A DNA stretch of 64,000 nucleotides from positions 124,001-188,000 of the forward strand of contig NZ_JACHCP010000003.1 of NCBI RefSeq assembly GCF_014207185.1. The letters run 5' to 3'. The first letter of the stretch is position 1. Every line of letters begins with the position of its first letter. Origin of the DNA: Rhodanobacter sp. A1T4 (GTDB lineage: Bacteria > Pseudomonadota > Gammaproteobacteria > Xanthomonadales > Rhodanobacteraceae). The translations under genes and the position numbers were made by a program. The notes beneath the pieces were generated by a model. That model was not told the DNA's origin and did not search any database. It was given only the letters and a program-made list of their open reading frames with translations. Positions 1 through 9,558 of the stretch are shown one piece after another.

Positions 1-132
1 GGCCAGCCGATCGAGAAGATCGAATTGGACATGGAGCGCGATCGGTTCATGAACGCCGTCGATGCCAAGACTTACGGTCTGATCGATGAAGTGCTCGGCA
101 AGCGCGCCGGCGAGACGGTCAAATCGGCCTGA
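1..132 (+). CDS. clpP: ClpP protease proteolytic subunit, C-terminal end (partial)
   Basis: The window opens inside a reading frame that ends in TGA and encodes the last 43 residues of a protein. The ERDRFM...A..YGLIDEVL pattern is the conserved C-terminal tail of ClpP, the serine peptidase that forms a double heptameric ring. The catalytic residues lie outside the window. clpX follows 109 bp downstream in the same direction, the usual gammaproteobacterial order, which supports the call. Confidence 0.9.
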   Translation, partial: GQPIEKIELDMERDRFMNAVDAKTYGLIDEVLGKRAGETVKSA

Positions 133-161
133 TTTCCACGCTGTACCTAGGTGTCTTTATT

Positions 162-195
162 AGCGTTTCGTATCTGAATGCAGATGCGAAACGCT
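162..195 (+). promoter_or_regulatory. stem-loop between clpP and clpX
   Basis: Two 15-base arms pair at 14 Watson-Crick positions plus one G-U, with the four-base loop AATG. No T-run follows the stem on the plus strand, so this is not a classical intrinsic terminator. It may stabilise the upstream clpP transcript or be a processing site separating clpP and clpX messages. The structure is visible; the role is inference. Confidence 0.55.
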
Positions 196-241
196 GTGTT
201 ATTCTCAAGACGCATCCAGATTTACCAGCGGGATCGAAAGT

Positions 242-1534
242 ATGAGTGACGATCGGCAGGGCCGTTCCAGCGATAGTGGCAAGATTCTCTATTGCTCCTT
301 CTGTGGCAAAAGTCAGCACGAAGTGCGCAAGCTGATCGCGGGTCCATCCGTGTTCATCTGCGACGAGTGCGTGGAGCTTTGCAACGACATCATCCGCGAG
401 GAACTGGAAGAAAAGGCTGCATCCGGCCGTACCCAGTTGCCCAAGCCGCGCGAAATTCGCGAGTCACTGGATCAGTACGTGGTTGGTCAGACGCGTGCAA
501 AGAAAGCGCTCGCTGTCGCGGTCTACAATCATTACAAGCGAATCGAGTCGCGTCAGAAGAGCGACGACATCGAGCTCGGTAAATCCAATATTCTGTTGAT
601 CGGTCCGACCGGTTCGGGCAAGACGCTGCTGGCTGAAACGCTTGCGCGCCTGCTCAATGTGCCGTTCACAATCGCCGATGCCACCACGCTCACCGAGGCG
701 GGTTATGTTGGCGAGGATGTCGAGAACATCATCCAGAAGTTGTTGCAAAAGTGCGATTACGATGTCGAGAAGGCGCAGTCGGGCATTGTGTATATCGACG
801 AAATCGACAAGATCTCGCGCAAGAGCGAAAACCCGTCGATCACCCGGGATGTTTCCGGCGAAGGTGTGCAGCAGGCATTGCTGAAGCTGATCGAGGGCAC
901 ACTCGCTTCGGTGCCACCGCAGGGTGGCCGCAAGCATCCGCAGCAGGAATTCCTGCAGGTCGACACCAAAAATATCCTGTTCATTTGCGGTGGCGCGTTT
1001 GCCGGGCTTGAAAAGGTTATTCAGCAACGCTCGGAGAACACGGGTATCGGTTTTTCGGCCGAAGTGCGCAGCAAGGAGCGCACGGAGAATCTGGGCAAGA
1101 CGTTGTCCGACGTGGAACCCGCCGATCTGGTGCGTTTCGGCCTGATCCCGGAGTTTGTCGGTCGTTTGCCGGTGGTGGCGACGCTTGACGAACTGGATGA
1201 GCCTGCGCTGGTGAAGATTCTCACCGAGCCGAAGAATGCCGTCACCAAACAGTTCAAGAAGCTGTTCGAGATGGAAGAGGTGGAACTGGAGTTCCGGCCG
1301 GAAGCGCTGCAGGCGATCGCCCGCAAGGCGCTCAAGCGCAAGACCGGTGCCCGCGGCCTGCGCACCATTCTCGAGCAGGTGCTCCTGGATACCATGTATG
1401 AGCTGCCATCGCTCGAGCATGTGAGCAAGGTCGTTGTGGATGATGCTGTGATCAATGGTCAGGCCGAGCCGTACCTGATCTATCGTGGCAACCTGCAGCA
1501 ACGCGTGGCGGGAGAGGGCAGCGACGCTGCCTGA
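242..1534 (+). CDS. clpX: ClpX, ATP-dependent unfoldase of the ClpXP protease
   Basis: This 430-residue AAA+ unfoldase recognises, unfolds and threads substrates into ClpP. The N-terminal zinc-binding domain has its four cysteines at 18, 21, 40 and 43. Walker A (GPTGSGKT) is at about 121-128, the pore loop GYVG near 155, Walker B (IVYIDEID) near 183-190, and the IGF loop that docks onto ClpP near 268. Length is normal for the family (E. coli 424). It lies between clpP and lon, and a strong terminator after it separates it from lon. Confidence 0.98.
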   Translation: MSDDRQGRSSDSGKILYCSFCGKSQHEVRKLIAGPSVFICDECVELCNDIIREELEEKAASGRTQLPKPREIRESLDQYVVGQTRAKKALAVAVYNHYKRIESRQKSDDIELGKSNILLIGPTGSGKTLLAETLARLLNVPFTIADATTLTEAGYVGEDVENIIQKLLQKCDYDVEKAQSGIVYIDEIDKISRKSENPSITRDVSGEGVQQALLKLIEGTLASVPPQGGRKHPQQEFLQVDTKNILFICGGAFAGLEKVIQQRSENTGIGFSAEVRSKERTENLGKTLSDVEPADLVRFGLIPEFVGRLPVVATLDELDEPALVKILTEPKNAVTKQFKKLFEMEEVELEFRPEALQAIARKALKRKTGARGLRTILEQVLLDTMYELPSLEHVSKVVVDDAVINGQAEPYLIYRGNLQQRVAGEGSDAA

Positions 1535-1570
1535 TTCATTCAGCCATACACTGCGCGCAGGCGGGCACTA

Positions 1571-1606
1571 AAAACGGCTCCGGTGAATCACCGGAGCCGT
1601 TTTGTT
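1571..1606 (+). terminator. intrinsic terminator after clpX
   Basis: A perfect inverted repeat of about 13-16 bp (arm AAAACGGCTCCGG) with a tiny loop is followed by TTTTGTTTT. It ends the clpP-clpX unit before the separate lon promoter. Confidence 0.9.
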
Positions 1607-1623
1607 TTACGCAACAGTGACAC

Positions 1624-1652
1624 CTTGAGTGGAAGCCGGTTGGCCTCCATTT
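1624..1652 (+). promoter_or_regulatory. sigma-32 (heat-shock) promoter of lon
   Basis: CTTGAG at 1624-1629 and CTCCATTT at 1645-1652 are separated by 15 bases. The E. coli RpoH consensus is CTTGAA and CCCCATNT, so each element has one mismatch. The site lies about 70 bp upstream of the preferred lon start and just after the clpX terminator, as expected for an independent heat-shock promoter. lon is a classic sigma-32 target; use here is inferred from the match. Confidence 0.75.
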
Positions 1653-1721
1653 GAATAACAGATGCACCCGGCGCAGTGTCGGGGCGAACCTAGATTCGAC
1701 TTTCTGAGGGAACCCTCTTCG

Positions 1722-4214
1722 ATGGCCAAGAACACCTTACCCTCCGTGCTGATGGATGCGCTGCCGGTACTGCCATTGCGAGATGTCGTGGTTTATCCGC
1801 ACATGGTCATTCCATTGTTTGTTGGGCGCGACAAATCCATGCGTGCGCTGGAGCGTGCGATGGAAGGCGAGCGGCAGATTTTGCTGGTGGCGCAGAAGAG
1901 TCCGGATATCGATGATCCGGAGATATCTGACCTGCATCAGATCGGGACGCTGGCCGGCGTGTTGCAGCTACTCAAACTGCCCGATGGCACCGTCAAGGTG
2001 CTGGTCGAAGGCCAGTCACGCGTCGCGGTCGAGGATTTTCGCGAGGACGGCGGCATGCTTACCGCCCGTTCCCGTGTCATCGAGCCGGTTTACAACGCCA
2101 AGGAGCGCGAGCTCGATGTGGTTTCACGCACATTGATCTCGCTGTTTGAGCAGCTGGTCAAACAAAGCCGCAAGTTGCCGCCTGAAGTGCTCGCCAGCCT
2201 GTCGGGAATTGACGATCCGTCGCGTGTTGCCGATTCCATTGCGGCACATCTTTCCGTGCGCATGGCTGACAAGCAGAAGGTGCTGGAAACCACCGACGTT
2301 GGCGAACGCCTGGAATTGCTGATTGGGCTGGTCGATGGCGAGATGGACCTGCAGCAGGTCGAGAAACGCATCCGCGGTCGGGTCAAGTCGCAGATGGAAA
2401 AGAGCCAGCGCGAGTATTACCTCAACGAACAGATGAAGGCGATCCAGAAAGAGCTCGGCGACAGCGAGGACGGTACCAACGAAGTCGAGGAGCTTCAGAA
2501 GAAAATTGATGCTGCCGGCATGCCCAAGGCTGTGCTGTCCAAGGCCAAACAGGAATTCAACAAGCTCAAGCAGATGTCGCCGATGTCGGCTGAAGCCACC
2601 GTGGTGCGCAATTATCTGGACTGGCTGGTTGGCGTGCCGTGGAAAAAACGCAGCAAGGTTCGAAAAGATCTGCAAATGGCGCAAGAGGTGCTGGACGCCG
2701 ATCACTTCGGGCTCGAAAAGGTCAAGGATCGCATCCTTGAATACCTTGCCGTGCAGCAACGTGTAACGGTGATGAAGGGGCCGATCCTCTGTTTGGTCGG
2801 TCCGCCGGGTGTGGGTAAAACATCACTCGGACAGTCGATCGCCAAGGCGACCAACCGCAAATTTGTCCGCATGAGCTTGGGTGGCGTACGCGATGAGGCC
2901 GAAATTCGCGGGCATCGTCGTACCTACATCGGTTCGATGCCGGGCCGTATTGTGCAGAACATCAATAAAGTGGGTGCCAAGAATCCGCTGTTCGTGCTGG
3001 ATGAGATCGACAAGATGTCGATGGACTTCCGTGGCGATCCGTCATCGGCCCTGCTTGAAGTGCTCGATCCGGAACAGAACCATGCGTTCAACGATCATTA
3101 CCTTGAGGTCGATCTCGATCTTTCCGAAGTGATGTGGATCGCCACGGCCAATTCGCTGAACATTCCCGGCCCATTGCTCGATCGCATGGAAGTGATCCGC
3201 ATTCCGGGATATACCGAGGACGAGAAGCTGGGCATCGCGCTGAAATACCTGCTGCCAAAACAGCTCAAGGCCAACGGTCTGAAGCCAGAGGAACTCAGTG
3301 TCAACGGAGAAGCGTTGCGCGACATCGTGCGCTACTACACGCGCGAGTCGGGTGTACGTAATCTTGAGCGAGAGATATCCAAGATCTGCCGCAAGGTGGT
3401 CAAGGAGTTGACGCTGGGCGAGGTCAAGAGATCGAAGGTCAAGGAACTGGCCACTCAAGGTCAGATCAAGAAGGCAGTTGCTAACTCTAAGAAAGCCAAG
3501 GCTCCTGGAAAGGTCAAGGTCGATTCAGGCAATCTTGAGCATTACCTTGGCGTGCGCCGCTTTGACTTTGGCCGGAAGGAATTGCAGAACGAAGTCGGCC
3601 TCGTCACCGGGCTTGCATGGACACAGGTCGGCGGCGAGCTGCTGAGCATCGAAGCATCGGTTGTCCCCGGCAAAGGTCGGCTTGTCCATACCGGTCAGCT
3701 GGGCGATGTCATGAAGGAATCGATTCAAGCGGCCTTGTCCGTTGTGCGGGCGCGCGCCGATCAGCTTGGTATCGACCCGGAGTTCCATCAGAAGCTCGAT
3801 GTACATATCCACGTGCCGGAGGGCGCGACGCCGAAAGATGGTCCGAGTGCGGGTATTGCCATGTGCACGGCACTCGTCTCGGTGCTGACCAAGGTGCCGG
3901 TGCGTTCGGAAGTGGCGATGACGGGTGAAATCACTCTGCGTGGCCGCGTGCTGCCCATTGGTGGCCTCAAGGAGAAGCTGCTTGCGGCTCATCGTGGCGG
4001 CATCACGACGGTCATCATTCCGGAGGACAACAAGAAAGATCTGGCGGACATGCCGGCCAACATCACTTCCTCGCTGGAGATTCATCCGGTACGCTGGATT
4101 GACGAGGTGTTGGATATTGCGCTGGAACGTCCGCTTCAACCGAATCAGGCCAAGGAGGAGGCGCCTGCTGCGGCTGTCGGTGAGCCACCCGAGGTGCATT
4201 CACGTACGCACTGA
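1722..4214 (+). CDS. lon: Lon, ATP-dependent serine protease
   Basis: Lon degrades misfolded and short-lived regulatory proteins. The start chosen is the ATG at 1722, preceded by TGAGGGA; an in-frame ATG 60 bp upstream adds 20 residues unlike the family and overlaps the promoter region. The 830-residue product has the N-terminal substrate domain ([11 protein letters not shown]), a coiled region, the AAA+ module with Walker A GPPGVGKT, and the protease domain. The catalytic dyad is Ser709 (PKDGPSAG) and Lys752 (GLKEKLLAA), 43 residues apart as in E. coli. hupB follows. Confidence 0.97.
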   Translation: MAKNTLPSVLMDALPVLPLRDVVVYPHMVIPLFVGRDKSMRALERAMEGERQILLVAQKSPDIDDPEISDLHQIGTLAGVLQLLKLPDGTVKVLVEGQSRVAVEDFREDGGMLTARSRVIEPVYNAKERELDVVSRTLISLFEQLVKQSRKLPPEVLASLSGIDDPSRVADSIAAHLSVRMADKQKVLETTDVGERLELLIGLVDGEMDLQQVEKRIRGRVKSQMEKSQREYYLNEQMKAIQKELGDSEDGTNEVEELQKKIDAAGMPKAVLSKAKQEFNKLKQMSPMSAEATVVRNYLDWLVGVPWKKRSKVRKDLQMAQEVLDADHFGLEKVKDRILEYLAVQQRVTVMKGPILCLVGPPGVGKTSLGQSIAKATNRKFVRMSLGGVRDEAEIRGHRRTYIGSMPGRIVQNINKVGAKNPLFVLDEIDKMSMDFRGDPSSALLEVLDPEQNHAFNDHYLEVDLDLSEVMWIATANSLNIPGPLLDRMEVIRIPGYTEDEKLGIALKYLLPKQLKANGLKPEELSVNGEALRDIVRYYTRESGVRNLEREISKICRKVVKELTLGEVKRSKVKELATQGQIKKAVANSKKAKAPGKVKVDSGNLEHYLGVRRFDFGRKELQNEVGLVTGLAWTQVGGELLSIEASVVPGKGRLVHTGQLGDVMKESIQAALSVVRARADQLGIDPEFHQKLDVHIHVPEGATPKDGPSAGIAMCTALVSVLTKVPVRSEVAMTGEITLRGRVLPIGGLKEKLLAAHRGGITTVIIPEDNKKDLADMPANITSSLEIHPVRWIDEVLDIALERPLQPNQAKEEAPAAAVGEPPEVHSRTH

Positions 4215-4260
4215 TTCCCCCGTGTTGATGGCTGCGATGGGATCAGACTGATTTGAAGAA

Positions 4261-4289
4261 ATGCTCCGCATTCGTGGAGCATTTTTTTG
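4261..4289 (+). terminator. intrinsic terminator after lon
   Basis: An ATGCTCC...GGAGCAT stem with a short loop is followed by seven T residues, 46 bp after the lon stop codon. Confidence 0.85.
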
Positions 4290-4396
4290 TAGATATCGGT
4301 TATTCCTGAGCAAAGTTTGGACTTGGCTCCTCGGCGTTTGTTTCGCAACCGATTTTGTCAAGTGTGTACAGGCCAAAAACGTTGGTGCAGCTTGTG

Positions 4397-4426
4397 TTGC
4401 GGAGTCTGGCAACGCACTGGTATAAA
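4397..4426 (+). promoter_or_regulatory. putative sigma-70 promoter of hupB
   Basis: TTGCGG and TATAAA are separated by 18 bases. A transcript would begin near 4433 and carry a leader of about 150 nt before hupB. The 4290-4581 stretch has no gene; it holds this promoter and the leader hairpin. Based on consensus match only. Confidence 0.45.
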
Positions 4427-4486
4427 GGCGTTACCGCAATCCCGGCGTGACCTGTGAGCGCAGTGATGCGGGATTGCGTAACGGCG
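4427..4486 (+). promoter_or_regulatory. long hairpin in the hupB leader
   Basis: CGCAATCCCG at 4435-4444 pairs perfectly with CGGGATTGCG at 4469-4478, with further pairing of the flanking GGCGTTAC against TAACGGCGCC. The structure sits at the predicted transcript 5' end. No T-run follows. It may stabilise the message or regulate translation; that part is inference. Confidence 0.4.
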
Positions 4487-4581
4487 CCTAGCAAGAGTAA
4501 AGAGTTAACCATCCGTGCCGGCACCATTTCTTACCACAACTAATTTACGCCGGCCGTAAACCGAATCAAGGGAGTTTCTCA

Positions 4582-4854
4582 ATGAATAAAACTGATCTGA
4601 TCAATGCCATCGCCGAAACCGCCGAGTTGACCAAGGCCGACGCCGGCCGCGCACTCGAGGCTTTCTTTGCGACCGTGCAGAAGTCGTTGAAGAAGGGCGA
4701 GGACGTTTCGGTGGTTGGTTTTGGCACCTTCACTGTGCGCAAGCGCGCAGCACGTACTGGCCGCAATCCGCGTACTAACGAAGCGATCAAGATCAAGGCT
4801 TCGAAAGTACCCGCTTTCAAGGCTGGCAAGACCCTCAAGGATGCCCTAAACTAA
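4582..4854 (+). CDS. hupB: DNA-binding protein HU-beta
   Basis: A 90-residue histone-like protein of standard HU length. It begins [12 protein letters not shown] and has the conserved GFGTF turn followed by the beta-arm with the RNPRT tip that intercalates into bent DNA. HU dimers bend and compact DNA in the nucleoid. GGGAG precedes the ATG. The position directly after lon is conserved in many proteobacteria. Confidence 0.97.
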   Translation: MNKTDLINAIAETAELTKADAGRALEAFFATVQKSLKKGEDVSVVGFGTFTVRKRAARTGRNPRTNEAIKIKASKVPAFKAGKTLKDALN

Positions 4855-4870
4855 GCGGCTGCTTGGTTTT

Positions 4871-4945
<75 letters not shown>

Positions 4946-4954
4946 GAAAAATGT

Positions 4955-5031
4955 GGAGCGGTAGTTCAGTTGGTTAGAATGCTGGCCTGTCACGCCGGAG
5001 GTCGCGGGTTCGAGTCCCGTCCGCTCCGCCA
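4955..5031 (+). tRNA. tRNA-Asp (GUC), first copy
   Basis: The cloverleaf has acceptor GGAGCGG/CCGCTCC, anticodon loop CTGTCAC (GUC), GGTTCGAGTCC in the T arm and an encoded CCA. A second tRNA-Asp on the minus strand at 19041-19117 differs only at one acceptor-stem base pair. Confidence 0.97.
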
Positions 5032-5040
5032 CAGTTCGCA

Positions 5041-5071
5041 AGGGCGCCCCTGTGGCGCCTTTGTTTTTTTA
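5041..5071 (+). terminator. terminator after the tRNA-Val/tRNA-Asp pair
   Basis: An inverted GGGCGCC...GGCGCCT stem is followed by TTGTTTTTTT. Confidence 0.8.
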
Positions 5072-5188
5072 GCAGTGCGCGTTTGTTGTTGGGGTGCAGT
5101 AATCAGTAGCGGTCGCTTGCGGCGGTTTTTGCGCTACTCGTGAGTCACCCGTTTTACGCGCCATCAATCACGTTGCGGGAAGATTCCA

Positions 5189-7114
5189 ATGCTGCAGGCA
5201 ATACGTAACAAGATGCATGGGTGGCCATCGGTCATTCTTCTGGGTATTTGCGTTTTGGCGATGTCGCTGTTCGGTATGGAAAGTTATTTCACCTCACACA
5301 ACGACACGTTTGTCGCCAAGGTCGGCAAGCATGAAATCTCCCAGAATGATTTCCAGACGCGCGTAAATCAGCTGCGTCAGCAGGCCAGCGAGGAGCAGGG
5401 CGACCATTTCGACTCCAGCGTTTTCGAAAAGCCGGAAGCCAAGCAGCAGATTCTCGACGCCATGGTTGACCAGCAGCTTCTGCTGCAGGCCAACGACGAC
5501 TGGGGCATGCGGGTATCCGATCAGGCCGTGCGCGATTACATCGCGACAGTTCCGGCTTTCCAGCTCAATAATGAGTTTGATCCGACCACCTACCGCACTT
5601 ACCTTGAAAGCCAGCGCAAGACGCCGGATAGTTTCGAGAGCGACATCCGTTCGTCGCTGGCCAGTCAGCTGATTCCCGATGCGATCAACGACAGCACGAT
5701 CATTACCGACACCACTACGGACCGGTTCCTGAGCTTGATCAGCCAACGTCGCGACCTGCGTTACTTCGTCTTGCCGCGGCCCCAGTTGGCCGACGATCAG
5801 GTCACCGACGCGCAGATCGACACTTATTACAAGGCGCATCAAGCCGATTACATGAATCCCGAGCAGGTCTCGGTGAAGTATCTCGAAGTCAACGGTGCCG
5901 ACCTCAAGCTGGATGCAGCGCCCAGCGACGATGACCTCAAGAAACGTTATGAAGATGAAAAGCAGCGTTTCGTGCAGCCGGAACAGCGCCTCGTTTCGCA
6001 CATCCTGATCAACGTGCCGGCCAATGCCACGCCGGATCAGCAGAAGGCTGCACTGGCCAAGGCCGAGAAAATCGCGGCCCAGGCAACCCCTGACAACTTC
6101 GCCAGCCTGGCCAAGCAGGATTCCGAAGATCTGGGCTCCAAAATCCAGGGCGGCGACCTGGGTTGGTTGCAGAAGGGTGTGACCAATGCACCGTTCGAAG
6201 CGGCGATGTTTGCCCTGCAGAAAAACCAGATATCCAAGCCGGTGCTGTCGCCCGATGGTTATCACATCATCTTTTTGCGGGATCTTCGCAGCGGCGAGTC
6301 CAAACCATTCAACGAAGTGCGCGATCAGCTGGTCAAGGAACTGTCGGCCGGCGGCAAGGATCGCAAGTACAACGAGGTCGCTGGCAAGCTCTCCGACAAT
6401 ACCTATCAGAATCCATCTTCACTTGAGCCGGCGGCAGCTGCGCTGAGTCTTCCGATCAAGACGACGGCCTTGTTTTCGCGCCAGGGTGGCAGCGATGCGC
6501 TGACAGCAAATCCCAAGTTTGTCGCTGCGGCGTTTGGCGACGATGTGCTTGTTCAGGGCAATAACTCTGGCCTGATCGATCTTGGCAACGACCATTCGGT
6601 GGTGCTGCATGTCGACAAACACGTGCCTGCCGCACTGCGTCCGCTGGCTGAGGTACGCGCTGACATACGGAAAAAAATTCTCGACGAGCGCACGGTAGCT
6701 GCCGAAAAGAAGCAGGCAGACGACATGGTCTCAAGTCTGAACAAGGGTGATGCGATGCAGACGGTTGCCACGTCGGTCCACGCCACGATCAAGACCGTGG
6801 CTGAAGCAGTTCGGACTCAGTCGCCGCAAGCCCCTGTAACCCCGACGCCAGCGCCCTTGCTCAAGCAGGCTTTCCTGATGCCGCATCCGGCGGCGGGCAA
6901 GTCGCAGTACGCTGCAGTGGATATGCAGGACGGAACCTTCGCGCTGCTGGCCGTGGATAAAGTGCAGGACGGTGATTTGTCCAAGATCCCGCCGGAAGAA
7001 CACGATGCGCTGCGTCAACAGATGGCTCAGGCTTACGGTGCCGAAGCAACGCGTGAACTGATTGATCAGCTGAGAGCGAAAACCAAGATCCAGATCAACA
7101 AAGCGCAGATGTAG
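5189..7114 (+). CDS. ppiD: PpiD, membrane-anchored periplasmic folding chaperone (SurA_N/parvulin family)
   Basis: A 641-residue protein with a short cytoplasmic N-terminus, one membrane helix at about 12-34 and a large periplasmic part. That part has a SurA-like chaperone region, then a parvulin domain (VSHILINV ... DLGWLQKG ... YHIIFLRD) at about 270-365, and a C-terminal chaperone-like region. Members sit at the SecYEG exit and help outer-membrane proteins fold. Length matches E. coli PpiD (623). A terminator at 7153-7182 closes the gene. Confidence 0.92.
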   Translation: MLQAIRNKMHGWPSVILLGICVLAMSLFGMESYFTSHNDTFVAKVGKHEISQNDFQTRVNQLRQQASEEQGDHFDSSVFEKPEAKQQILDAMVDQQLLLQANDDWGMRVSDQAVRDYIATVPAFQLNNEFDPTTYRTYLESQRKTPDSFESDIRSSLASQLIPDAINDSTIITDTTTDRFLSLISQRRDLRYFVLPRPQLADDQVTDAQIDTYYKAHQADYMNPEQVSVKYLEVNGADLKLDAAPSDDDLKKRYEDEKQRFVQPEQRLVSHILINVPANATPDQQKAALAKAEKIAAQATPDNFASLAKQDSEDLGSKIQGGDLGWLQKGVTNAPFEAAMFALQKNQISKPVLSPDGYHIIFLRDLRSGESKPFNEVRDQLVKELSAGGKDRKYNEVAGKLSDNTYQNPSSLEPAAAALSLPIKTTALFSRQGGSDALTANPKFVAAAFGDDVLVQGNNSGLIDLGNDHSVVLHVDKHVPAALRPLAEVRADIRKKILDERTVAAEKKQADDMVSSLNKGDAMQTVATSVHATIKTVAEAVRTQSPQAPVTPTPAPLLKQAFLMPHPAAGKSQYAAVDMQDGTFALLAVDKVQDGDLSKIPPEEHDALRQQMAQAYGAEATRELIDQLRAKTKIQINKAQM

Positions 7115-7152
7115 GTCTTTGACATGCGGCGATGAAGTTGTCATCGCGAAAT

Positions 7153-7182
7153 AAAAAGGGGCAGCTACGGCTGCCCCTTTTT
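7153..7182. terminator. bidirectional terminator between ppiD and mltD
   Basis: AAAAAGGGGCAGC pairs with GCTGCCCCTTTTT around the loop TACG. The flanking A and T runs let it serve both convergent genes. Confidence 0.9.
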
Positions 7183-7198
7183 CGTTATTTACGCAGGC

Positions 7199-8425
7199 TC
7201 AATCGGAGCCGCTCACCTTGAGTACCTGTCCCGGCTTGAGCGCTTGCCCATGCAGATGGTTCCACTGCTGCAGCTTCTTGCTGCTTACCGAATAGCGCCG
7301 CGCGATTTGCCAAAGGCTTTCGCCACTTTTAACGGTGTGGGTTTTCCCGCGCGCGGCTGATGACGCTGAGGAATTTGTTTGCTTTGGCTGATCGTCGCTG
7401 TTGTCCGTGGAATTCAGAGGTTGGCCAGCGGTTGTCGCAGTACTGGGTTGCTGCACCAATGAATCGCGAAATTGCTGGGCATGGTTAGCCGGCAGCATCA
7501 GATACGAAACGGCGCCGGCATCCATCGTGTTGCCACGAAACGCCGCGTTGAGGTTTTTCAGCGTACTCACCGGAACACCTGCCTGGCCAGCAGCCTGAGC
7601 GATCGGCATGGAGTGGGAGATACTGACCTGCACCAGATGTTGTTCATCGGATATGGTGGGCAGGGTGACATTGAAACGACCCGGCTCACGTACCACGCAA
7701 GCCATGGCCAGCATCCGGGTCAAATGTTCTCTCGTCACGTTTTTTACGGGCAAATGCGGTATCACGGGTTCAGCGGGAGGCGTGCCAAATCTCTCCACCA
7801 ATTTGGCGACGTTGAATTCGCCGGTGTTGTACGCGTAATCGACCACACGCCAGTCGTCGAATTTGTCGTGGTATTGCCTGAGCATTTTCATTACCGCGTT
7901 GGCCGATGCATCGACGTCAAGACGTGCGTCGTAGCGGCCGTCGACACGCAATCCCATCCTGTTGGCCGTAAGCGGCATGATCTGCCACATGCCGGCCGGC
8001 CGGTTCTTACGCCCCGGCAATGACTGAAAGCCACTCTCGATCCACGGCAGCAGCACGAATTCGCCGGCGACGTCATAGTGCGCGGCCACCTCTCGTACAT
8101 AGGTCAATTGCGGCATCGCTTCTCGCAATTGATCTTCGAAACGCTCGGGATTTTTGGTATAGCGCTCCGCCCAGGTCAAGATGGAAGGATCGGCATCGCA
8201 ATCGCTCATCGCGAAGCTGCCCCGCATTTGCTGCCAGAAGTCGACGACCTGAGGAGCGATTACTGGGGGTGACGTAACCGGCTGCGCAGTCGCCTGGGGG
8301 ATCTTGATAGCCGGCTTCTGAATGGCTGGCTGGCGTAGACTTGGGGAGGGCACGCCGACACATGCGGTCAGCAGCATCGATAGCGCTGGCAATAGCGGTC
8401 GCAGCGATCTGTTTGTTACCGTCAC
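7199..8425 (-). CDS. mltD: membrane-bound lytic murein transglycosylase D-like lipoprotein with LysM
   Basis: A 408-residue peptidoglycan lyase. The signal peptide ends in the lipobox LLTAC, predicting lipid anchoring. The SLT catalytic domain shows the glutamate in WIESGF followed by AGMWQIMPLTA. A typical LysM (HTVKSGESLWQIARRYSV) closes the C-terminus, and a weaker LysM-like segment precedes it. The start is GTG, overlapping the gloB stop by four bases (GTGA), so the two genes are translationally coupled. The gloB/yafS/rnhA/dnaQ/mltD neighbourhood also occurs in E. coli. Confidence 0.9.
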   Translation of the reverse strand: MTVTNRSLRPLLPALSMLLTACVGVPSPSLRQPAIQKPAIKIPQATAQPVTSPPVIAPQVVDFWQQMRGSFAMSDCDADPSILTWAERYTKNPERFEDQLREAMPQLTYVREVAAHYDVAGEFVLLPWIESGFQSLPGRKNRPAGMWQIMPLTANRMGLRVDGRYDARLDVDASANAVMKMLRQYHDKFDDWRVVDYAYNTGEFNVAKLVERFGTPPAEPVIPHLPVKNVTREHLTRMLAMACVVREPGRFNVTLPTISDEQHLVQVSISHSMPIAQAAGQAGVPVSTLKNLNAAFRGNTMDAGAVSYLMLPANHAQQFRDSLVQQPSTATTAGQPLNSTDNSDDQPKQTNSSASSAARGKTHTVKSGESLWQIARRYSVSSKKLQQWNHLHGQALKPGQVLKVSGSD

Positions 8426-9186
8426 CGGAACGCGTCCTTGGCGCCACGCAATGCTGCGAAGCGGGCAATACGATCACCGCCGACACCTCGCTGGTCACAC
8501 CAGTTTGTCACTGCCTCGCTATCAACACGCAGAAACGGGTTGGTGGCTCGTTCCATAGCAAGCGAAATCGGCAATGTCGGTTTACCCTCGACACGCAGCA
8601 CTGCAACTTCCTGCAGGCGTTTGTGCAACTCGGGATTCTGCGGTTCGATGGTGACGGCAAACCGCCCGTTGGTCTCGGTATATTCATGTCCGCCACAGAC
8701 CTCGGTTTCACCAGGCAATGCCGACAGGCGATCCAATGAATCGAGCATCTGTTTGGGCGTGCCTTCGAACATCCGGCCGCAGCCCATACTGAACAAAGTG
8801 TCGCCGCAGAGCAGCAGGCCAGCCCCGAAGTACGCCACGTGGCTGAGCGTGTGGCCAGGGATGGCGATCACCTCAAAATGCAGTTGCGGTGATGAAAGCT
8901 CGATGCGATCACCGTCTTCGACTTGTTCGGTCGTTTCGATGATGCGTTCATCAACAGGCGCGTAGACCGGAACGTCATGTTGCCGACGCAATTCGGCGAC
9001 ACCGCCTATATGGTCGGGATGGTGATGCGTCAGCAGGATGGCCCGCAGCTTGAGCTGCCGGGTCGCCAGGGCATGTTCGACAACCGAGGCTTCACCGGGA
9101 TCAACAACGATGGCCATTCCGTCGTCATCATGGATCAGCCAGATGTAGTTATCGGCGAGTGCCGGCAAAGGTATCAGGTGCACCAC
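8422..9186 (-). CDS. gloB: hydroxyacylglutathione hydrolase (glyoxalase II)
   Basis: A 254-residue metallo-beta-lactamase-fold enzyme that hydrolyses S-lactoylglutathione to lactate and glutathione in methylglyoxal detoxification. The metal motif THHHPDH is near residues 53-59; further ligands are in PGHTLSH, LLCGDTLF and CGGHEYT. The start is GTG; two GTG codons are adjacent and GGAG lies just upstream. First gene of the gloB-mltD pair. Confidence 0.95.
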   Translation of the reverse strand: MVHLIPLPALADNYIWLIHDDDGMAIVVDPGEASVVEHALATRQLKLRAILLTHHHPDHIGGVAELRRQHDVPVYAPVDERIIETTEQVEDGDRIELSSPQLHFEVIAIPGHTLSHVAYFGAGLLLCGDTLFSMGCGRMFEGTPKQMLDSLDRLSALPGETEVCGGHEYTETNGRFAVTIEPQNPELHKRLQEVAVLRVEGKPTLPISLAMERATNPFLRVDSEAVTNWCDQRGVGGDRIARFAALRGAKDAFR

Positions 9187-9558
9187 GATCTCCGGACTAT
9201 TGATCGACTGCGTGACGACTCGGCGATTGAAGCGGGTCGGTTACGATGAGCGGTTATCAAATTTGTTGGCGTTATGCCTTATGTGTCATGCGGCACCGTC
9301 AGATCTCTAACTACTGGCCTCACCGCGGTATCTGTGGTGTTTTCAAAGTCCCCTTTCGGTTGGATACGCTGATTGGGCAGGTGTCAGCCGAGCGACTATA
9401 AACAGCCAGAGCCATTGACTCGTTATCCTGGTGTTAATCGGACAGCGGGTTGTTCAGCTACGCGACCGGCTTCCCACGTTAGTGATTCCACTTCAGGCGG
9501 CATCGGATTGTCATGAGCCGTTACACTCCCTCGACAGTTTGAAAACCGGATCGGCAGC
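9187..9558. other. divergent intergenic region gloB / yafS-like gene
   Basis: No gene is supportable here. It should hold the divergent promoters of gloB and the rightward methyltransferase-rnhA-dnaQ genes. A TATAAA at about 9397-9402 is a possible rightward -10, but no convincing -35 stands out. Confidence 0.4.

Noticed and set aside
464..1501. 345-codon frame antisense to clpX
   Set aside because: Lies fully under a certain gene and has no recognised domain.
1662..1721. longer lon start at 1662
   Set aside because: Sequence before 1722 has no Lon resemblance, overlaps the promoter region and lacks a ribosome site.
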